A DNA stretch of 64,000 nucleotides, from positions 21,323,056-21,387,055 of the forward strand of contig OX940868.1 of NCBI GenBank assembly GCA_954871525.1, in the 5' to 3' direction. The translations under genes and the position numbers were made by a program. Shown piece after piece: positions 24,277-36,438 of the stretch. Below the pieces are notes generated by a model that did no database searches, was not told where the DNA came from, and saw only the letters and a program-made list of their open reading frames with translations. Source of the DNA: Parietaria judaica (lineage: Eukaryota > Streptophyta > Magnoliopsida > Rosales > Urticaceae). The first letter of the stretch is position 1. Each line of letters starts with the position of its first letter.

Positions 24277-26516
24277 TCACCTCGGGTAGCCAGGTGGTGG
24301 GTACTGAGGAGCGGGGTAGCCCGGGGGTGGGTAGCCCTGAGGATGTGGCTGTGGCGGCTGGTTGTAGCCTCCGTAGGGCTGACCGTACGCAGGCGCGTAC
24401 CCGACCCCCGGAGGAACCTGCTGGTCGATGCGGGACATCTGCTGAACTGGCGGGATCGCCATCACGGGCCTAGGCCCGAAATTTCCGTCTCTCTTGTCCA
24501 TTTCAACCTTGTGCTGCGTCTGGAAACGAGGCAATGAAAGAAAACACACTCAAGAACTAGTCACCTTTTGGAACTAAAAAAAAGCAAATGAAAAATTCAT
24601 TTTCTTCGACCCAAACTCGACATGGCATTGGAATTGTGTCAGCAGTTTCAATGGGCTTAGAATTTCTTTCAAATTTCATTTAAATTACAATTATTTTGAA
24701 AATACACGTTCCAAACATAGGAAAAGGGAATTGCGAGGACCGGAATTCAGGTTGGTACATACCTGCATGCACGCGCATACCCTACATGGAAGCAACCAAG
24801 ATTGGTGAAACAGAAAGCAATTAGCAATGTGGCGGAGAAGAACCTTCTCGAAGAAAAAAAGAAGCAAATCCTTACGTGCAATAGACCATTTCAGCCAAAC
24901 AAGACAGAAGCTGCGACGCCTCTGAAATTTCATCACTTCCAACGATCATTGCGACGATTGAGAAGATGCAAGCGACTTGTTGTAAGCAGAACATGAAACC
25001 CTGAACACACAGAGAGACGTTTCTGAGAGTATTAGACCAAATATCTTCGTTCCAAAATTATTGAATGCGATCATGTAGCATTATAGTATTAGCTTAAACC
25101 AGGTAGAGAGAAAGGGAGTGTACAATGATGCAATTATCGCATTTTGTGGTTTGTATGTTGAATTCGTCTTGCAACATGAAGCGCGTTGAGGCCACGGAAT
25201 TCCCGAAGCATAGAAACACCTGTAAAGATCAAATCATGAAGATAAGAAAATATAACGAAACAAAAGTCAAACTGCTGAGACAATGCCAAAGCAAGCACAC
25301 AAATAGTAAAAAAAGCAGAGACTAATTGATACCCTTTTCACCAGTCGGTAATCGTAAATTAAATGAGTAATTTACCTCAGTTGCTAAGCAAAATTCCGGG
25401 CATTTACTTTCTCCACATCTGCCACTGCACGGCATGTAGCCCGCACAGCAGACATATCTACAACAAATAATGGACCAATCATGTCACAAAATTACAAAAT
25501 AGACTATAGGACGGAACAAGAAAAACAACTATGAATACTACCTCGACATGTCATTGTACAGAGCTCGTTTCCGTAGCAAGTATGAAACACATGGTGCACT
25601 ACAATAGAAAGAAACCAAAATTCGTTAGTCATAGAGTTCGCAGAGAAACCCATTAAAAAATGCTCAAAGATTGTATGGTGAAAACTCAAACTGAATGAAC
25701 GCGAAGAAAATTCTTGATGCACATTTGAAATTTTTCGAACTTAACCAGCGGATTTACTGGAACGCTTTCAATCAGATGAGACTCATGCTTCCATTGCGGT
25801 AAAACTTGAAGCCCTTGGCATTTTGCATACGGCTAACTATAGAAGATCAAATAAAGTATACTTGATCCTTCTCTAAGCTACATTAAGGAAATTGGTATTT
25901 TCAAGCTACAAAAGCCCAAAATGACATCTTGCCACCAAGCAACGAGCCAGAATCGGGAATTATGATAATTACTTCAGAAGCAATATTTCAAGCTAAGTAC
26001 TTCAACAGTCTTTTTTTTGTGTGTAAATGCAATGCTTTTCTTCTATCCATTCTCAACACCAAAGTTCCGATCAAACTAAATTGGTAACGCTTAACGTCTA
26101 CAAAAACATGAAGAATACGATCAACAGATAAGAAGAGTAATGTGGGTACTAGCAATCAATAACATCACAGAAACTAATGACACACGTAAGATGAACCTAA
26201 TCAGATAAGCATAAGTTCCATTTCCCCCAAAATTCCGAACTAAAAGTATCAGAAGATCTAGAGAACTTACCACCAGAAAGAAAAGCAACAGTCTGCAAAA
26301 AAATAAAAATAAAAATAAAAAAATCAGACACAATTTACACAGAAAACGCAGAATCACAGTCTACAATATGAAATGTATATATATGGATATATATAAATAT
26401 ATAGAGAGAGAAGTACATGGAGTGTCTGCCTGGATAGTGCTCATGAGGTCAGTGTGCCAGAGATTCCGGTAGTTCTGCCGAAGCTGCATCTTCTCCAAGT
26501 GCTGTTGCGACGCCAT
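24277..26516 (-). CDS. PLAC8-family Cys-rich protein, eight exons
   Basis: Coding exons, 5' to 3' on the minus strand: 26417-26516, 26271-26292, 25542-25598, 25376-25457, 25124-25219, 24876-25000, 24763-24781 and 24277-24519. All have GT/AG borders and compatible phases and give 247 residues. The protein begins MASQQHLEKMQLRQNYRN, then has Cys-rich segments (CCFSFWCAPCVSYLLRKRAL; YVCCAGYMPCSGRCG; CPEFCLATEVFLCFG), a hydrophobic stretch (CLQQVACIFSIVAMIVG), a CACMQTQHK motif and a C-terminal tail of Pro/Gly/Tyr/Gln repeats (GYPPPGYP type). This is the layout of plant PLAC8-family proteins such as Arabidopsis At4g23470, as I remember it. PLAC8 proteins are membrane-associated and some affect cell size or ion transport; the specific role here is unknown. 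Exons of 19 and 22 nt are notable. Codons and splice sites look intact. Confidence 0.93.
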
Positions 26517-26552
26517 GGCCGTCACTCCGATCTCTCTCCTCCAGACGATTCA

Positions 26553-26668
26553 CTGCAATCGCCACACAAAAAATTCAGCGATCTAGGGTTTCGGTTGAGC
26601 TCGGGAGACTCGAAACAGCTCAATTGAACTTCGAAAAGCGAGGAAAATTCGAATCTCGAGGAACTTAC
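26553..26668 (-). other. 5'UTR intron of the PLAC8-family gene
   Basis: On the minus strand a GTAAGT donor follows CTCTATCG at 26669, and a GATTGCAG acceptor ends at 26553, 36 bases upstream of the ATG. The interval is 116 bases, a usual plant intron size. The preceding sequence up to about 26780 would be the non-coding first exon. Leader introns in plants often raise expression; that is family knowledge, not seen here. Confidence 0.6.
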
Positions 26669-27364
26669 CGATAGAGAAGCTCGAATCTTTGAGGGATTGG
26701 GAGAAGAAAACGCTGAGAAAATCGATGTTCTGGAAGAAATGAAAAAATGGCGTTGAAGATATGAGCTTTGCTTGAGAAAGGAACCAACTTTTTCGAACGA
26801 CGACCACGGCGACTTTCATAAATGTAGAATATAATATATAAATATAATTCAATAATAAGTTCGGAAATTTCAAAGGAAAACGAAACGTAAAATTTTGAAA
26901 TTAGAAGATTCCAAAAAGCTTCGAATTGTAAGCATCGGGTATTTTTTTTTAATTTTAATTTATACGAAATTATCAATTATTTTAAACAAAATCTCTGGTA
27001 ATAATAATACTTATTAAATTAAATAAAAACAACGGCATATTTAATTCCTTTTTTTATGTCATGATGACTAACATTCTTAAGTAACATAGTAATTAATATT
27101 TATAATTTACAATTTAGACAAAGGTTATTTCTGGATAAAATTAAGGCTACCAAAGTTTATTTTTTCTTCTGCCCTTTAATAAATAGAGTAGGGAGTTGGA
27201 CGTGCCATTTAATGATTCAGGTAATTGTAAGTGAATTAAACACCGAAATTGACCCTAAATTAATAAAATTGGAGCGAAAAAAGAAAAAGAAAAAAAAAGA
27301 AAACCAATCATTTCAATCAAAATAAAACCATAAGCTAAAAAAGAATAGTTTTGGTTACATAATT

Positions 27365-27366
<2 letters not shown>

Positions 27367-27413
<47 letters not shown>
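27367..27413. repeat. (TA)n microsatellite, longest in the window
   Basis: About 47 bases of uninterrupted TA/AT. It lies between the PLAC8-family promoter region and the 27797 transposon. Confidence 0.9.
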
Positions 27414-27417
<4 letters not shown>

Positions 27418-27796
27418 TGCTTAATCTACACAAACTTATTTTAACATGTATTAAAAACAGTGCCCAAAACTAATGTTTTCTTCTCAACAAACTTGGCGTC
27501 GTTTTTTGTCAGTGAAAAACGAAATGTTATGTAATTCAACGGTAGTCTAGGCCTGAAAGATCTCAGCCCAAAATGTGGCAATTTTCTAAGCTTCTAAACT
27601 TTTCGAGAACTATTTTTGAAAAAAAAAAAAAAAAAAATGAAAATATGAAATTATAGCCTATGTATGAAATTTTGTATAAAGTGTACCGGAATATTTTGAT
27701 AATACTGATTGCATGGGCAGACCGAGGAAATGCTTTCGGGAGTGGCGAACAATAAATAAAAACTAATATCTTAGATTTTAATTGATAACAAAGACC

Positions 27797-28290
27797 AAGG
27801 TTCAACTTTTTCACGATTATCTTCGATAATCCTCGATTTTTCGTCTTACCGGTAGCTATCGGTAAGAAGACCATGCCAGAACTTTTCCACGATTATTGTT
27901 GAAAATCGGCAAACATCTTGAAAAATAACAAAAATATAATACTTTTCAATAAATTTTGTATTTTTCGATGATTTTGTTTTGAGTATATACATATGTGAGA
28001 GTGATATTATATTTTATTTATCTGTGTTTGAGTATGAAATTATTTTATTTTTGGCATTTTAATGTTTTATCAATATTACAAACTTAGTAAATATAAGCTA
28101 AAAATATATTTTATAAGTTTTCCTTCAAAAAGTATCGAAAAGTGTCGATAATCCGTTGATAATCATCGAAAAATGTCGGTAATCGACAAGCTACATTATT
28201 ATTAGTTTTTCGTCGGTTAATCGGCAAGATATCAAAAAATCCATCGAAAACGGCAAGCGATTTATCGGCAAATTCGGTAAGTTGAACCTT
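27797..28290. mobile_element. 494-bp DNA transposon with 10-bp target duplication
   Basis: The element starts AAGGTTCAACTT and ends AAGTTGAACCTT, a perfect 12-bp TIR. The sequence AACAAAGACC flanks it on both sides (27787-27796 and 28291-28300), a perfect 10-bp duplication. The interior is rich in TCGATAATC / GATTATCGA and CGGTAATCG motifs in both orientations. A 9-11 bp duplication suggests a Mutator-type element with short TIRs. No transposase is present. A truncated relative lies at about 41085-41385. The frames opened inside are not protein-like. Confidence 0.8.
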
Positions 28291-28548
28291 AACAAAGACC
28301 ACTAAATTAGATTAATACAAAAATCGTTTCTGCCGAATCAAAAGCCCTTTTTTTATAAACCAAATCCGCAACAAAATAATCAAGAAACATAGAAATCAAG
28401 CAACAAAATAATCACAGCGACAAAATTTTTTTTAAAACCTTGAGCCACAAATGGGCATTTGCCTCATTTATCCTATTTTCATTTGAAAAAAAAAACATAG
28501 TATTTGGATTCTATTGAACGATATGTATAATATTTTCTTTAAAAAAAA

Positions 28549-29880
28549 GGGTAATTTGCGGCAAAAGTGGCCAACTTATTGCCATTTGGACAGTTATATA
28601 GCCAATGCGATTTAATGTTGGCAATAGTATCCAATGTTTCTTAACTATGTTTCGAAATAAATTACATCCAATTAATCTTAACTCTGTTAGTCAACGGCTG
28701 ATGTGGCACGGTTGACCACCACGCAGACGCCAACGTGGCATGCCACGTAATTTTTCTTTAATTTTTTATTTTTTTCGTACCCTCTTGAAATTTTTTTACT
28801 GGACATGTAATTATCGTACACAATGTAACATGTAAAATGTAATAAAATTGCATTAGATATAAATTATCCATATTAACTGTGATTATATAAATGTAATTTT
28901 ATTTAAAAAAAATAAAAAGAAGAATGCTAAATTATTTATAAAATGTAATTATATTTAGACATATAAAATAGAATTACAAAATGTAACATATAAATTAGCC
29001 ATACTACAAAAAAATTTAAAATATAAAATAAGATTGTATTGGACAATTTATGATTTTTTTTATAAATAGTTATAAAAATGATATTTAGATACACACTTTA
29101 TAGATTATCTACTTTATAAACGTAACAAATAATATATTTAACATAATCTTTTTTATTTTTAAAAAATACAATTTTATTTCATTCAATTTTCATGGATAAT
29201 ATATATGTAATGCAATTTTATTATATTTGTACATGTTTCATTCTATAAGTCTAATTAAATGTTACATATAAATTATCTAATATAATATTATTTTATTGTT
29301 TAAAAATATAATATTACTTTATTTACTTTAATATGAATAATTTATATTTAACTCAATTTTATACATTTTGACATTTTACATTTTATATGTTTAATTATAT
29401 GTTACAATACATGTTACAATTTATCTACATACTCTACAAATATTTATATGTTCTTTCAAATTATAAGAAGTGAGAATGGTCAGGTGGATAGGTGCGTAAG
29501 TGGGAGCTTGAGAGGGTGAGTGTTCGAAACCTAGTCTCCCCGCGATTAATTTTGTGTGGCTTCCTGCATGCGACGTGGCAGTATAGATACAGAGGTTACG
29601 AAAAAAAAAAAAAAAAATTACGTGGCATGCCACGTTGGCGTCTGCGTGGTGGTCAACCAATAAAAAATAAAAGAAAAATTATGTGGCATGCCACGTTGGC
29701 GTCTGCGTGGTGGTCAACCGTGCCACATCAGCCGTTGACTAACGGAGTTAAGATTAATTGGATGGAATTAATTTCGAAACATACTTAAGAAACATTGGAT
29801 ACTATTGTCAACATTAAATCGCATTGGCTATATAACTGTCTAAATGGCAATAAGTTGGCCATTTTTGCCGCAAATTACCC
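28549..29880. mobile_element. Mutator-type element with ~200-bp inverted repeats and a tRNA-like module
   Basis: The left end GGGTAATTTGCGGCAAAAGT is matched by the inverted right end (reverse complement GGGTAATTTGCGGCAAAAAT). The arms agree for about 200 bp through the segment containing GTCAACGGCTGATGTGGCAC and ACCACGCAGACGCC. The inner end of the right arm is partly duplicated in tandem: the GTGGCATGCCACGTTGGCGT segment occurs at about 29622 and 29682. The centre is extremely AT-rich with many TGTAA(C/T)ATGTAA motifs. The 9-mers at the edges do not match, so the duplication has been lost or mis-assigned. No transposase. Sequence of the same character fills 59284-60489. Confidence 0.75.
29471..29570 (+). 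other. tRNA-promoter-like (SINE-like) module inside the inverted-repeat element
   Basis: A box-A-like TGGTCAGGTGG (29477-29487) and a box-B match GTTCGAAAC (29522-29530) are spaced as in tRNA-derived RNA polymerase III promoters, followed by ATTTTGTGTGGCTTCCTG. It does not fold as a full tRNA by eye. A related copy lies at 59612-59705 on the other strand. It could be a SINE head or a component of the transposon. Confidence 0.4.
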
Positions 29881-29889
29881 TAACTAATT

Positions 29890-30560
29890 CTATTTTAAAA
29901 AAAAAACATGGCATTTGGATTCTATTGTCGCTAAAAAGAAATTGAGAATATACCAAGCGCACTTAGTACAAGATGGGATTGTGCCTAATTGTTTATCACT
30001 TGTGCCGAGACATTTCATTTTCTTTTTTAACAGCAATAGTACCAAAATACCACAAAACAAGTTCGAGAGATTTAACTCTTAATGTCTTTTTTTAAACTAG
30101 AGACATGCGTGTAACGCCTCTAGTTTATCGAGCTTATTGTTTAATTAATATGTCTAGAGTTTAATCGTAGACGTACATGTTGTCCCTCGTGTAAGAAACC
30201 TCAACGGAACATAGACGGTAACGAACATTGACACTGTTGAAATATTCCCAATATCTTTTTTTAGCGGCAATAATACCAAAATATTTATAAAAATAATAAA
30301 AATCAAAATTCAATTCCCTCTATGTCAAGGTAACGTCTGCTAAACTAAAGACACTTGTACATCTCTAGTATACTAAAAATGTTAAGCTAAAGAGACATGT
30401 ATGTCTCTAACTTAATAACAATTAATATTTTTTAAGTTTAATTATAAACATGTGTCCCTCCTGTTAATAGAGTTTTATGGTCATTGAATGAATTGGACAT
30501 CGAAAATCAGTTACCTTCACGTAGTGCAGCCACTAAAAAAATGTCACTGTACTCGTGAAT
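29890..30560. other. Upstream intergenic region of the CCT gene
   Basis: The first ~36 bases (29891-29926, an A-run followed by CATGGCATTTGGATTCTATT) repeat sequence at about 28480-28515 on the other side of the 28549 element. The rest is AT-rich and contains no feature I can support beyond a (TA)n tract at 30560-30578. Confidence 0.5.
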
Positions 30561-30882
30561 ATACATATATATATATATGCCTCTCCCCGTGTATACTATA
30601 TATGTATATAATAATAATAAATGCATGTATATAATACAAGCTCAATGCAAGAACTGGACTGTCCCTCTCCCTCCTCTCGTTCTCAGAGAAACAAACTCCC
30701 ATGACCGAGAGAGAGAAACCAACAAATTTTGCTTCGCTTCAGTCCAAACCAGCTCAGGAATAGTCAACGCAACCAGTCAAAACCCCATTGACTTTACCCA
30801 TCACAAGCACCATAACTCACCAACACTCTCTCTTCTCTTCTCTGCTCTGTTCCGTTTCTTCTTCTTCTTCAAGCTCTCTCCA
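30540..30882 (+). promoter_or_regulatory. Leader region of the CCT gene with upstream in-frame ATGs
   Basis: A (TA)n tract with TATATATGC, then TATATATGTATATAATAATA, precedes a CT-rich leader ending CTTCTTCTTCTTCAAGC before the ATG. ATGs at 30577 and 30622 are in frame with the CDS and no stop intervenes. An N-terminal extension is therefore possible in principle, but its composition (YTIYVYNNNKCMYII) is not protein-like. Confidence 0.4.
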
Positions 30883-33365
30883 ATGTCCGACCTCTTCGCC
30901 TTCGACGGCTCGTACAGCTCGAGCCCCGAAGACAACGACTTCCTCTTCACCGAATTCTCCCCCTTCTCCGACTACGCCATTGACATCCTCCAAGCTCTCC
31001 ACAACCCGGAAGAGCCCGGGAACACCGAGGTCGTCTCTCCCCCGAGCCACGAGCTCCAGAACCTCTCCATCTACGCGGCCCAAGCGGGCTCGGATTTCCC
31101 GATCGAAGATTACTTCCGCGTCAAGGCAGAGCAATGCCAGTCGGGGCTGGAGCAGTTCCTCTTCGAATCGCAGAAGCTGATTCAGAGGAGTTACAGCAGC
31201 AACTCCTTCGAGCAGAAGCCGTGCCCTTTGTCGTCGTCGTTCTCTTTCTCGCCACGCTTCGATGCGATCGTCGAGCATCAGACCATTCAGAACCAGGCGA
31301 TGAGCTCGCCGGAGAACGGGTTTTTCTCCGGCCAAATGAGACGGGTTTGTAGCACCGGAGATTTGCAGGTACGTTTTTTTTACGCGGCGTTATTAACATG
31401 CAATTGATCGAGATGGTAACTCGATTTGACTCACTTACATTAAACCGAATTTATTTTTTTTTGGATTGATGTTCGTTTTAATTTTGTGAACTAAATCAAT
31501 TGACCACTACACGAGTAATAATTTAAGACGTTATAATATTTTGCGAAATTCTTTAATTTTAATAATAATTTTTCTTGCAATTTTTATCGATAAGTGACCC
31601 TTTTTTTTTTTCATTCTTTCTATTTTTACGACTCAAATGCATGAAGGGACTTGAAAAATACGAGTTTAAATGTTCAATCACTTAACTTATGCCGTATCGA
31701 GTACTTCTTTTCTATCTACAGTGCGGGATTTTTAATCGTATCACTTAATTTTCACTAAAATTTAAATAAATATTACTCTTTCAAATTAAATTTTCAGCAA
31801 AACAAAATAAATCTAACTTCCATAGTATGCAAGTCACGGCTCCGCCTCATTGTTTTTTTTTTTTTTAAATGACACGGGTGCTTAAAACTAAAAGTTTAAA
31901 TGTTCAATGACTTAATTTATGCCGTATCAAGTATTTTTTTTGTCTTCAATGCGGGATTATTAACCGTATATATATATATCACGCTCTCACGTTTCTTTCT
32001 CTCAATTTCTTTATACAACTCCGTTTTTTTTTATTATGTATTAGAATTATGGGAGTGTTCAGATGTCAGTGTCGAATAATCCTTTGGAAGAAGTGAACTT
32101 CAAAGTGGGGAAGTACAGCGCCGAAGAGAGGAAGGAGAGGATCTCCAAGTACAGAGCCAAGCGAACTCTCAGAAACTTCAACAAGACTATCAAGGTATAA
32201 ATACATACATATATATATGTATAAGTATATAACTTTCTCTTGAACAAAAGGAAGAGACTTATTCCTTTCTCTTTCTAGCATTTATTACTAGAAATAGCAT
32301 CATGGTCTTAGTGTTTGAATTGATTCTTCTGTGAGGTAGTAATAATGTTTGTTCTTGTTTTTTTGTGTCTGTATATATATTTATATATATATATTATAAA
32401 ATATAGTATGCATGTCGAAAAACACTAGCGGACAATAGGCCAAGGATACGTGGAAGGTTCGCTCGGAACGACGAGCCAGTTGTCTCAGGAAACGACATTC
32501 CCAAAGCTCCTTCTTCTTCTTCATCGAGGCCCGACGATTTCGACGACGACGATCTCTGGGTACTATATATACACACATATTTAATATATATACACACGCA
32601 CAAACTTTTGCTTTACTTTCAATTTGCAAACTCTCTTTGGTTTGCGTTTGCATGCATGTCATATTTGATTCAGAGGGGGCACGGGTGCAACTTTTTTTTT
32701 AAATGTGGGTGATGATAAATTTTCCTTTTTTTTTTTTTGTAAACTCAATTTTCCTAAATAATTAATAATGACATGAAAAAATTTTCAACATTGTGTATAT
32801 AAATAAAAAAAATTAACGGTATGTATACTTAAGTTATGATTATTGGTGCACCTATACTCTTTCTCTCTTTTTTTTTTTTTTTGGCACATAATTTTAAGGT
32901 CTTATTTCGTTAGATACGATTATAGGTCAATTAGTTAATTGACCGAGTTAACATCTTCAGTTAACCTCCAATTCTAAGTCTAAGACCGAGCTAGCTAACA
33001 TGTTCATCATTAATTGACGAATTTAGATAAAGACGTTAACTCGGTCAATTAATGTACCCGAAGATATACACGAAAGGAAATAAAGACTTGAGGTAATGTT
33101 ATTAATAATAATTTAAGGATATATACTGCTAATATCATTAAATTAATGTTGACTAAATTTAGCACGAAACTCTATTACAACTAATAGCTTTTGTTCTCTT
33201 CTAATTTAATAATTGTTTATGAGATGAAATGTAACATATGTTTTTGCATGCAATAATGTGTGGCAGCTCGAAGAGTTACATGAAGAAGAAGACACTAATG
33301 AATTACTGAGAGGCCAGTCTCTCATCAATTATGGTCCCACACAATTTCAGTACTATGGCTTTTGA
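30883..33365 (+). CDS. CCT-motif family protein (CMF/CONSTANS-like without B-box)
   Basis: Four coding exons, 30883-31368, 32045-32194, 32407-32559 and 33267-33365, all phase 0 with GT/AG borders, give 295 residues. The N-terminal half (MSDLFAFDGSYSSS...) is acidic and Ser-rich without a zinc-finger B-box. The CCT domain spans about residues 190-233: ERKERISKYRAKRTLRNFNK continues across the exon 2/3 border into YACRKTLADNRPRIRGRFAR. CCT domains bind DNA through NF-Y-type complexes and act in the nucleus; members control flowering, clock output and photosynthesis genes. An acidic run (DDFDDDD) follows, and the end is QFQYYGF. The frame is open upstream to an in-frame ATG at 30577, but MSDLF is chosen because that is where protein-like sequence begins and the region upstream is leader-like. 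The exact paralogue and target genes are unknown. Confidence 0.92.
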
Positions 33366-35254
33366 AGATGAAGAAGAAGATACAAGAAAAAGCTTTATCA
33401 TTTAATCTCACAATTATGGAACTTTTTTTTTATTTATCTTTTTAAGTGGAGATTTCTTTACAATATTTTAGTCCTTGGACCACAACATGGCCACAAAATG
33501 CCTTTCTGAGCAAACAAGAATCAAAAGGCTTTTTTCTCATTATGCTTTTTGTGTTTTTTTTTTTCATCCTAATTTTATGTTAAGTCTTGTTATTAAATAA
33601 TAATATAGCCAACATGAAAAAAAAAAGGAAGAAAAAAAAACACAAAGAGATTGGTTGTTGAGGTTAATTTAGTTGGGTAGTTTTAGTTGCCAGATTAGCA
33701 GTTAGCTTTTTGGTAGTTAATATGTTTCCTATTTTATTATGCCAAATTCCCAATGTATTTAATATGGCAATTATTAATATAACTTTTCTCTTTGTTTTGT
33801 TTATCTCTTCCTTATGACTCTTAACAATTTAATATATATATATATATAGATATATATATAATTTCGAAATACTAAAAAGAATTAGGTTCGTGAATCTCTT
33901 GAAAAATAAATTACAAAATAGTGATTCTTGTATTCAAAACATAATTAAAGTTGAATATAATAGTTCTCTTATCAACATTATTTGACTATGATAATGAAAC
34001 CCTTGAAAGAAGAAGCCAATTTATCTTTCACCTTCTTGATAATGCTTTTTTATTCCAAGCCGACACACTCACTAGTTCATGAACTATATATAACAACAAT
34101 CAGTGGTGTTTTTTTCTTAATTATATGTATATTGGTAAATGGATAATTACTAGATGAAAAAATTAGTGAGTACAAGTAGTTTTCAATAGGAAAATCAGTT
34201 AAGTAAGTTTGTTCTCTAATTTTTCTTGCCTTCAAAATCTGTTGGCTTTTTTTTTAATAAGTTTCTTATTCTTTCACCAACATTTTCTATCGAAACATAT
34301 ATATATATATATCTTCAACCCCGCATCGCATCCCGATATTGTGCATGTATGAGAGTGCACAGTACGTTATCCGAGACCATACTGATGCGGGGTTGACGAA
34401 TTAGATGTTTCATAGAATTGGGTACCTATATCAACTAGATACATATATTTTTGGTACCTCACCAAAAAAAAAAAAACCAAAGTGAAGTTTGCTTGGAGCA
34501 ATCTTAAGATGGGTGATTTTTTTTAAAAGACTCGTGTTTGACCTGTAAAGACAACACGTCAATTCAATAAAGTAATGGGCGATACAAGTCCTCAATTAGG
34601 GTTCATAGTCATACATATGCCTCTTATACTCTTAAGAATATGAGACCTTTGTTTGAATTAAGTACTGTTACACCTCTAGCTAACTAGACGTAATACACTA
34701 TATATATACGTATATATATACATTAATATACTTTTGGAAGCCGAGTTGCAAGGTTTCACATATAAATATGAGTACTTGTGGGTCAAACTCCAATATGAAT
34801 ATGAATATGAATACGAGTACAAGTTGTTCTTGATTGCTTTATTTATATATGCAGTTTCTTTCTTCTCAGTTCTCACTGATTATTGGTAGCTATAAAGATA
34901 GCTAAGATCGTTCGCATTTTATTTTGTTGGAACATGACGTACGTTTAGGTTCGCCTTATATATTCTGTTGAAGTATATATATATATAACTCTGTATATAT
35001 ATAGTAATATATATATACAAGATCAACAAGATATATACAAGCAGCAGTGTGCGAGAAAGTAATTCCCTGGACAAAGTGGCTTTTTGATGAATAAATTGTT
35101 TTAGATTCCCTCTAGGGTTTTCCTTTCTCCTTCCCAAAGGCTCATATAAGTTGGTGCAAAGATGTATAAATTATATGCCTCAAACATTCAAAGATGCAAA
35201 TTGGTAACCCTTTTACCATAAATATATATATAACTTTTATTTAAACGTTTCTCG

Positions 35255-35298
<44 letters not shown>

Positions 35299-35972
35299 TG
35301 ATGTACGTAAACAAATAAATAAATTAGCTGGGTAAATCAACATCTTATTGACCATATGTTAAAAAAATAAATTATTGTGTTGCACTGAAGTACTTACTGG
35401 TGATGATATTCGTGTTATGTTGTGCTTGTTGAGGAAGGTAGAGGTGTATCATCTTTGACAAAATATTAATTTCTATTTAAGGGTATGTTTCCTTTTGTTT
35501 TTTATTGGAGGACTTCGATAAATGATAGAATAATTTATATATTTCAAATACGTTGCACAGTGAAAGAATTTCCAACTCTTGGAATGGACCGGTTTATAAT
35601 TTATATAGTTATTCATTAAATTAATAAATCACGATTCAACACATTAATTTAAGTGGTGTCAAATCATTAGGCAGTAGGCACAACCCAACATAGATTAACT
35701 CTTGAATTATTGTAGTTGAGAATGCGGATGCTACTCAAAGAAAATGTTTCACATTTAAAAAAAAAATTACTTAGCTTTCTACAAATAAATTTTTGGTTCT
35801 TAAATTTTTTAAATCACACAAATTTTGGATTCTGCTCATGAGGAATTTGAATCTCGGAGTCTAGTTTTAGGTTCCGCCTATAATTCTAGTAACATATACA
35901 TGATAAATTATCAAATGTATTAAAACTATTTTCTGCGCATTATATATATATATATATGATTTTAATTAGTTA
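33366..35972. other. 3' flank of the CCT gene and intergenic DNA
   Basis: T-rich 3' UTR-like sequence follows the stop, with AATAATAATATAGCC near 33595 as a possible poly-A signal region. (TA)n runs are at 33832-33848, 34299-34312, 35253-35287 and 35939-35957. The only structured element is the inverted repeat at 34315-34396. Confidence 0.45.
34315..34396. repeat. Short inverted repeat, 13-bp perfect GC-rich arms
   Basis: TCAACCCCGCATC (34315-34327) is the exact reverse complement of GATGCGGGGTTGA (34384-34396), with a 56-base loop. GC-rich arms stand out in AT-rich DNA. It could be a degenerate MITE or a hairpin; no loop complementarity beyond the arms is obvious. Confidence 0.6.
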
Positions 35973-35981
35973 TAATATGTT

Positions 35982-36429
35982 GGGATAATAGCGACATAAG
36001 TCCTCAACCTTTACTCAACTGGGGCGGCATAGCCCCAACCTCATTTTATAGCGGTATAAGTACCAAAAGATGATTTCCGTCCATATTTGACTAACGGAAG
36101 TAGTCAACGTTTGCGTGGTCAGCTTCTCGTCAATGTGGACGCCACGTAATCCGACATGTCAACATACATGTCATCCTCGCGTCATCAAATTTAATGCAAA
36201 ATTAATGGCGATTGCATTAAATTTGATGATGTGAGGATGACGTGTATGGTGACATGTCGGATTACGTGGCGTCCATGTTGATGAGAAGCTGGCCACGCAA
36301 ACGTTGACTACTTCCGTTAGTCAAATATGGACGGAAATCATCTTTTGGTACTTATACCGCTATTAAATGGGGTTGGGGCTATGCCGCCCCAGTTGAATAA
36401 AAGTTGAGGACTTATGTCGCTATTATCCC
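35982..36429. mobile_element. Near-perfect foldback Mutator-type MITE with exact 9-bp duplication
   Basis: The whole 448-bp element is close to one palindrome: the left half starts GGGATAATAGCGACATAAGT and the right half ends with its complement ...CGCTATTATCCC. The flanking TAATATGTT (35973-35981 and 36430-36438) is identical on both sides. The arms meet near 36205 at GCAAAATTAATGGCGATTGC. The high arm identity and intact duplication point to recent insertion or arm homogenisation. No coding capacity. Ends resemble those of 1514, 28549 and 59284. Confidence 0.92.
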
Positions 36430-36438
36430 TAATATGTT

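Noticed and set aside
29471..29570. A functional tRNA gene
   Set aside because: Box A and box B are present, but I could not lay out an acceptor stem or anticodon arm, and the copy sits in a transposon.
29421..29788. ORFs over the right arm of the 28549 element
   Set aside because: They consist of inverted-repeat sequence and the tRNA-like module and include poly-A-encoded Lys runs.
30788..31399. ORFs of 92-172 codons overlapping CCT exon 1 in other frames
   Set aside because: They are shadows of exon 1; the CCT frame is supported by splice sites and a conserved domain.
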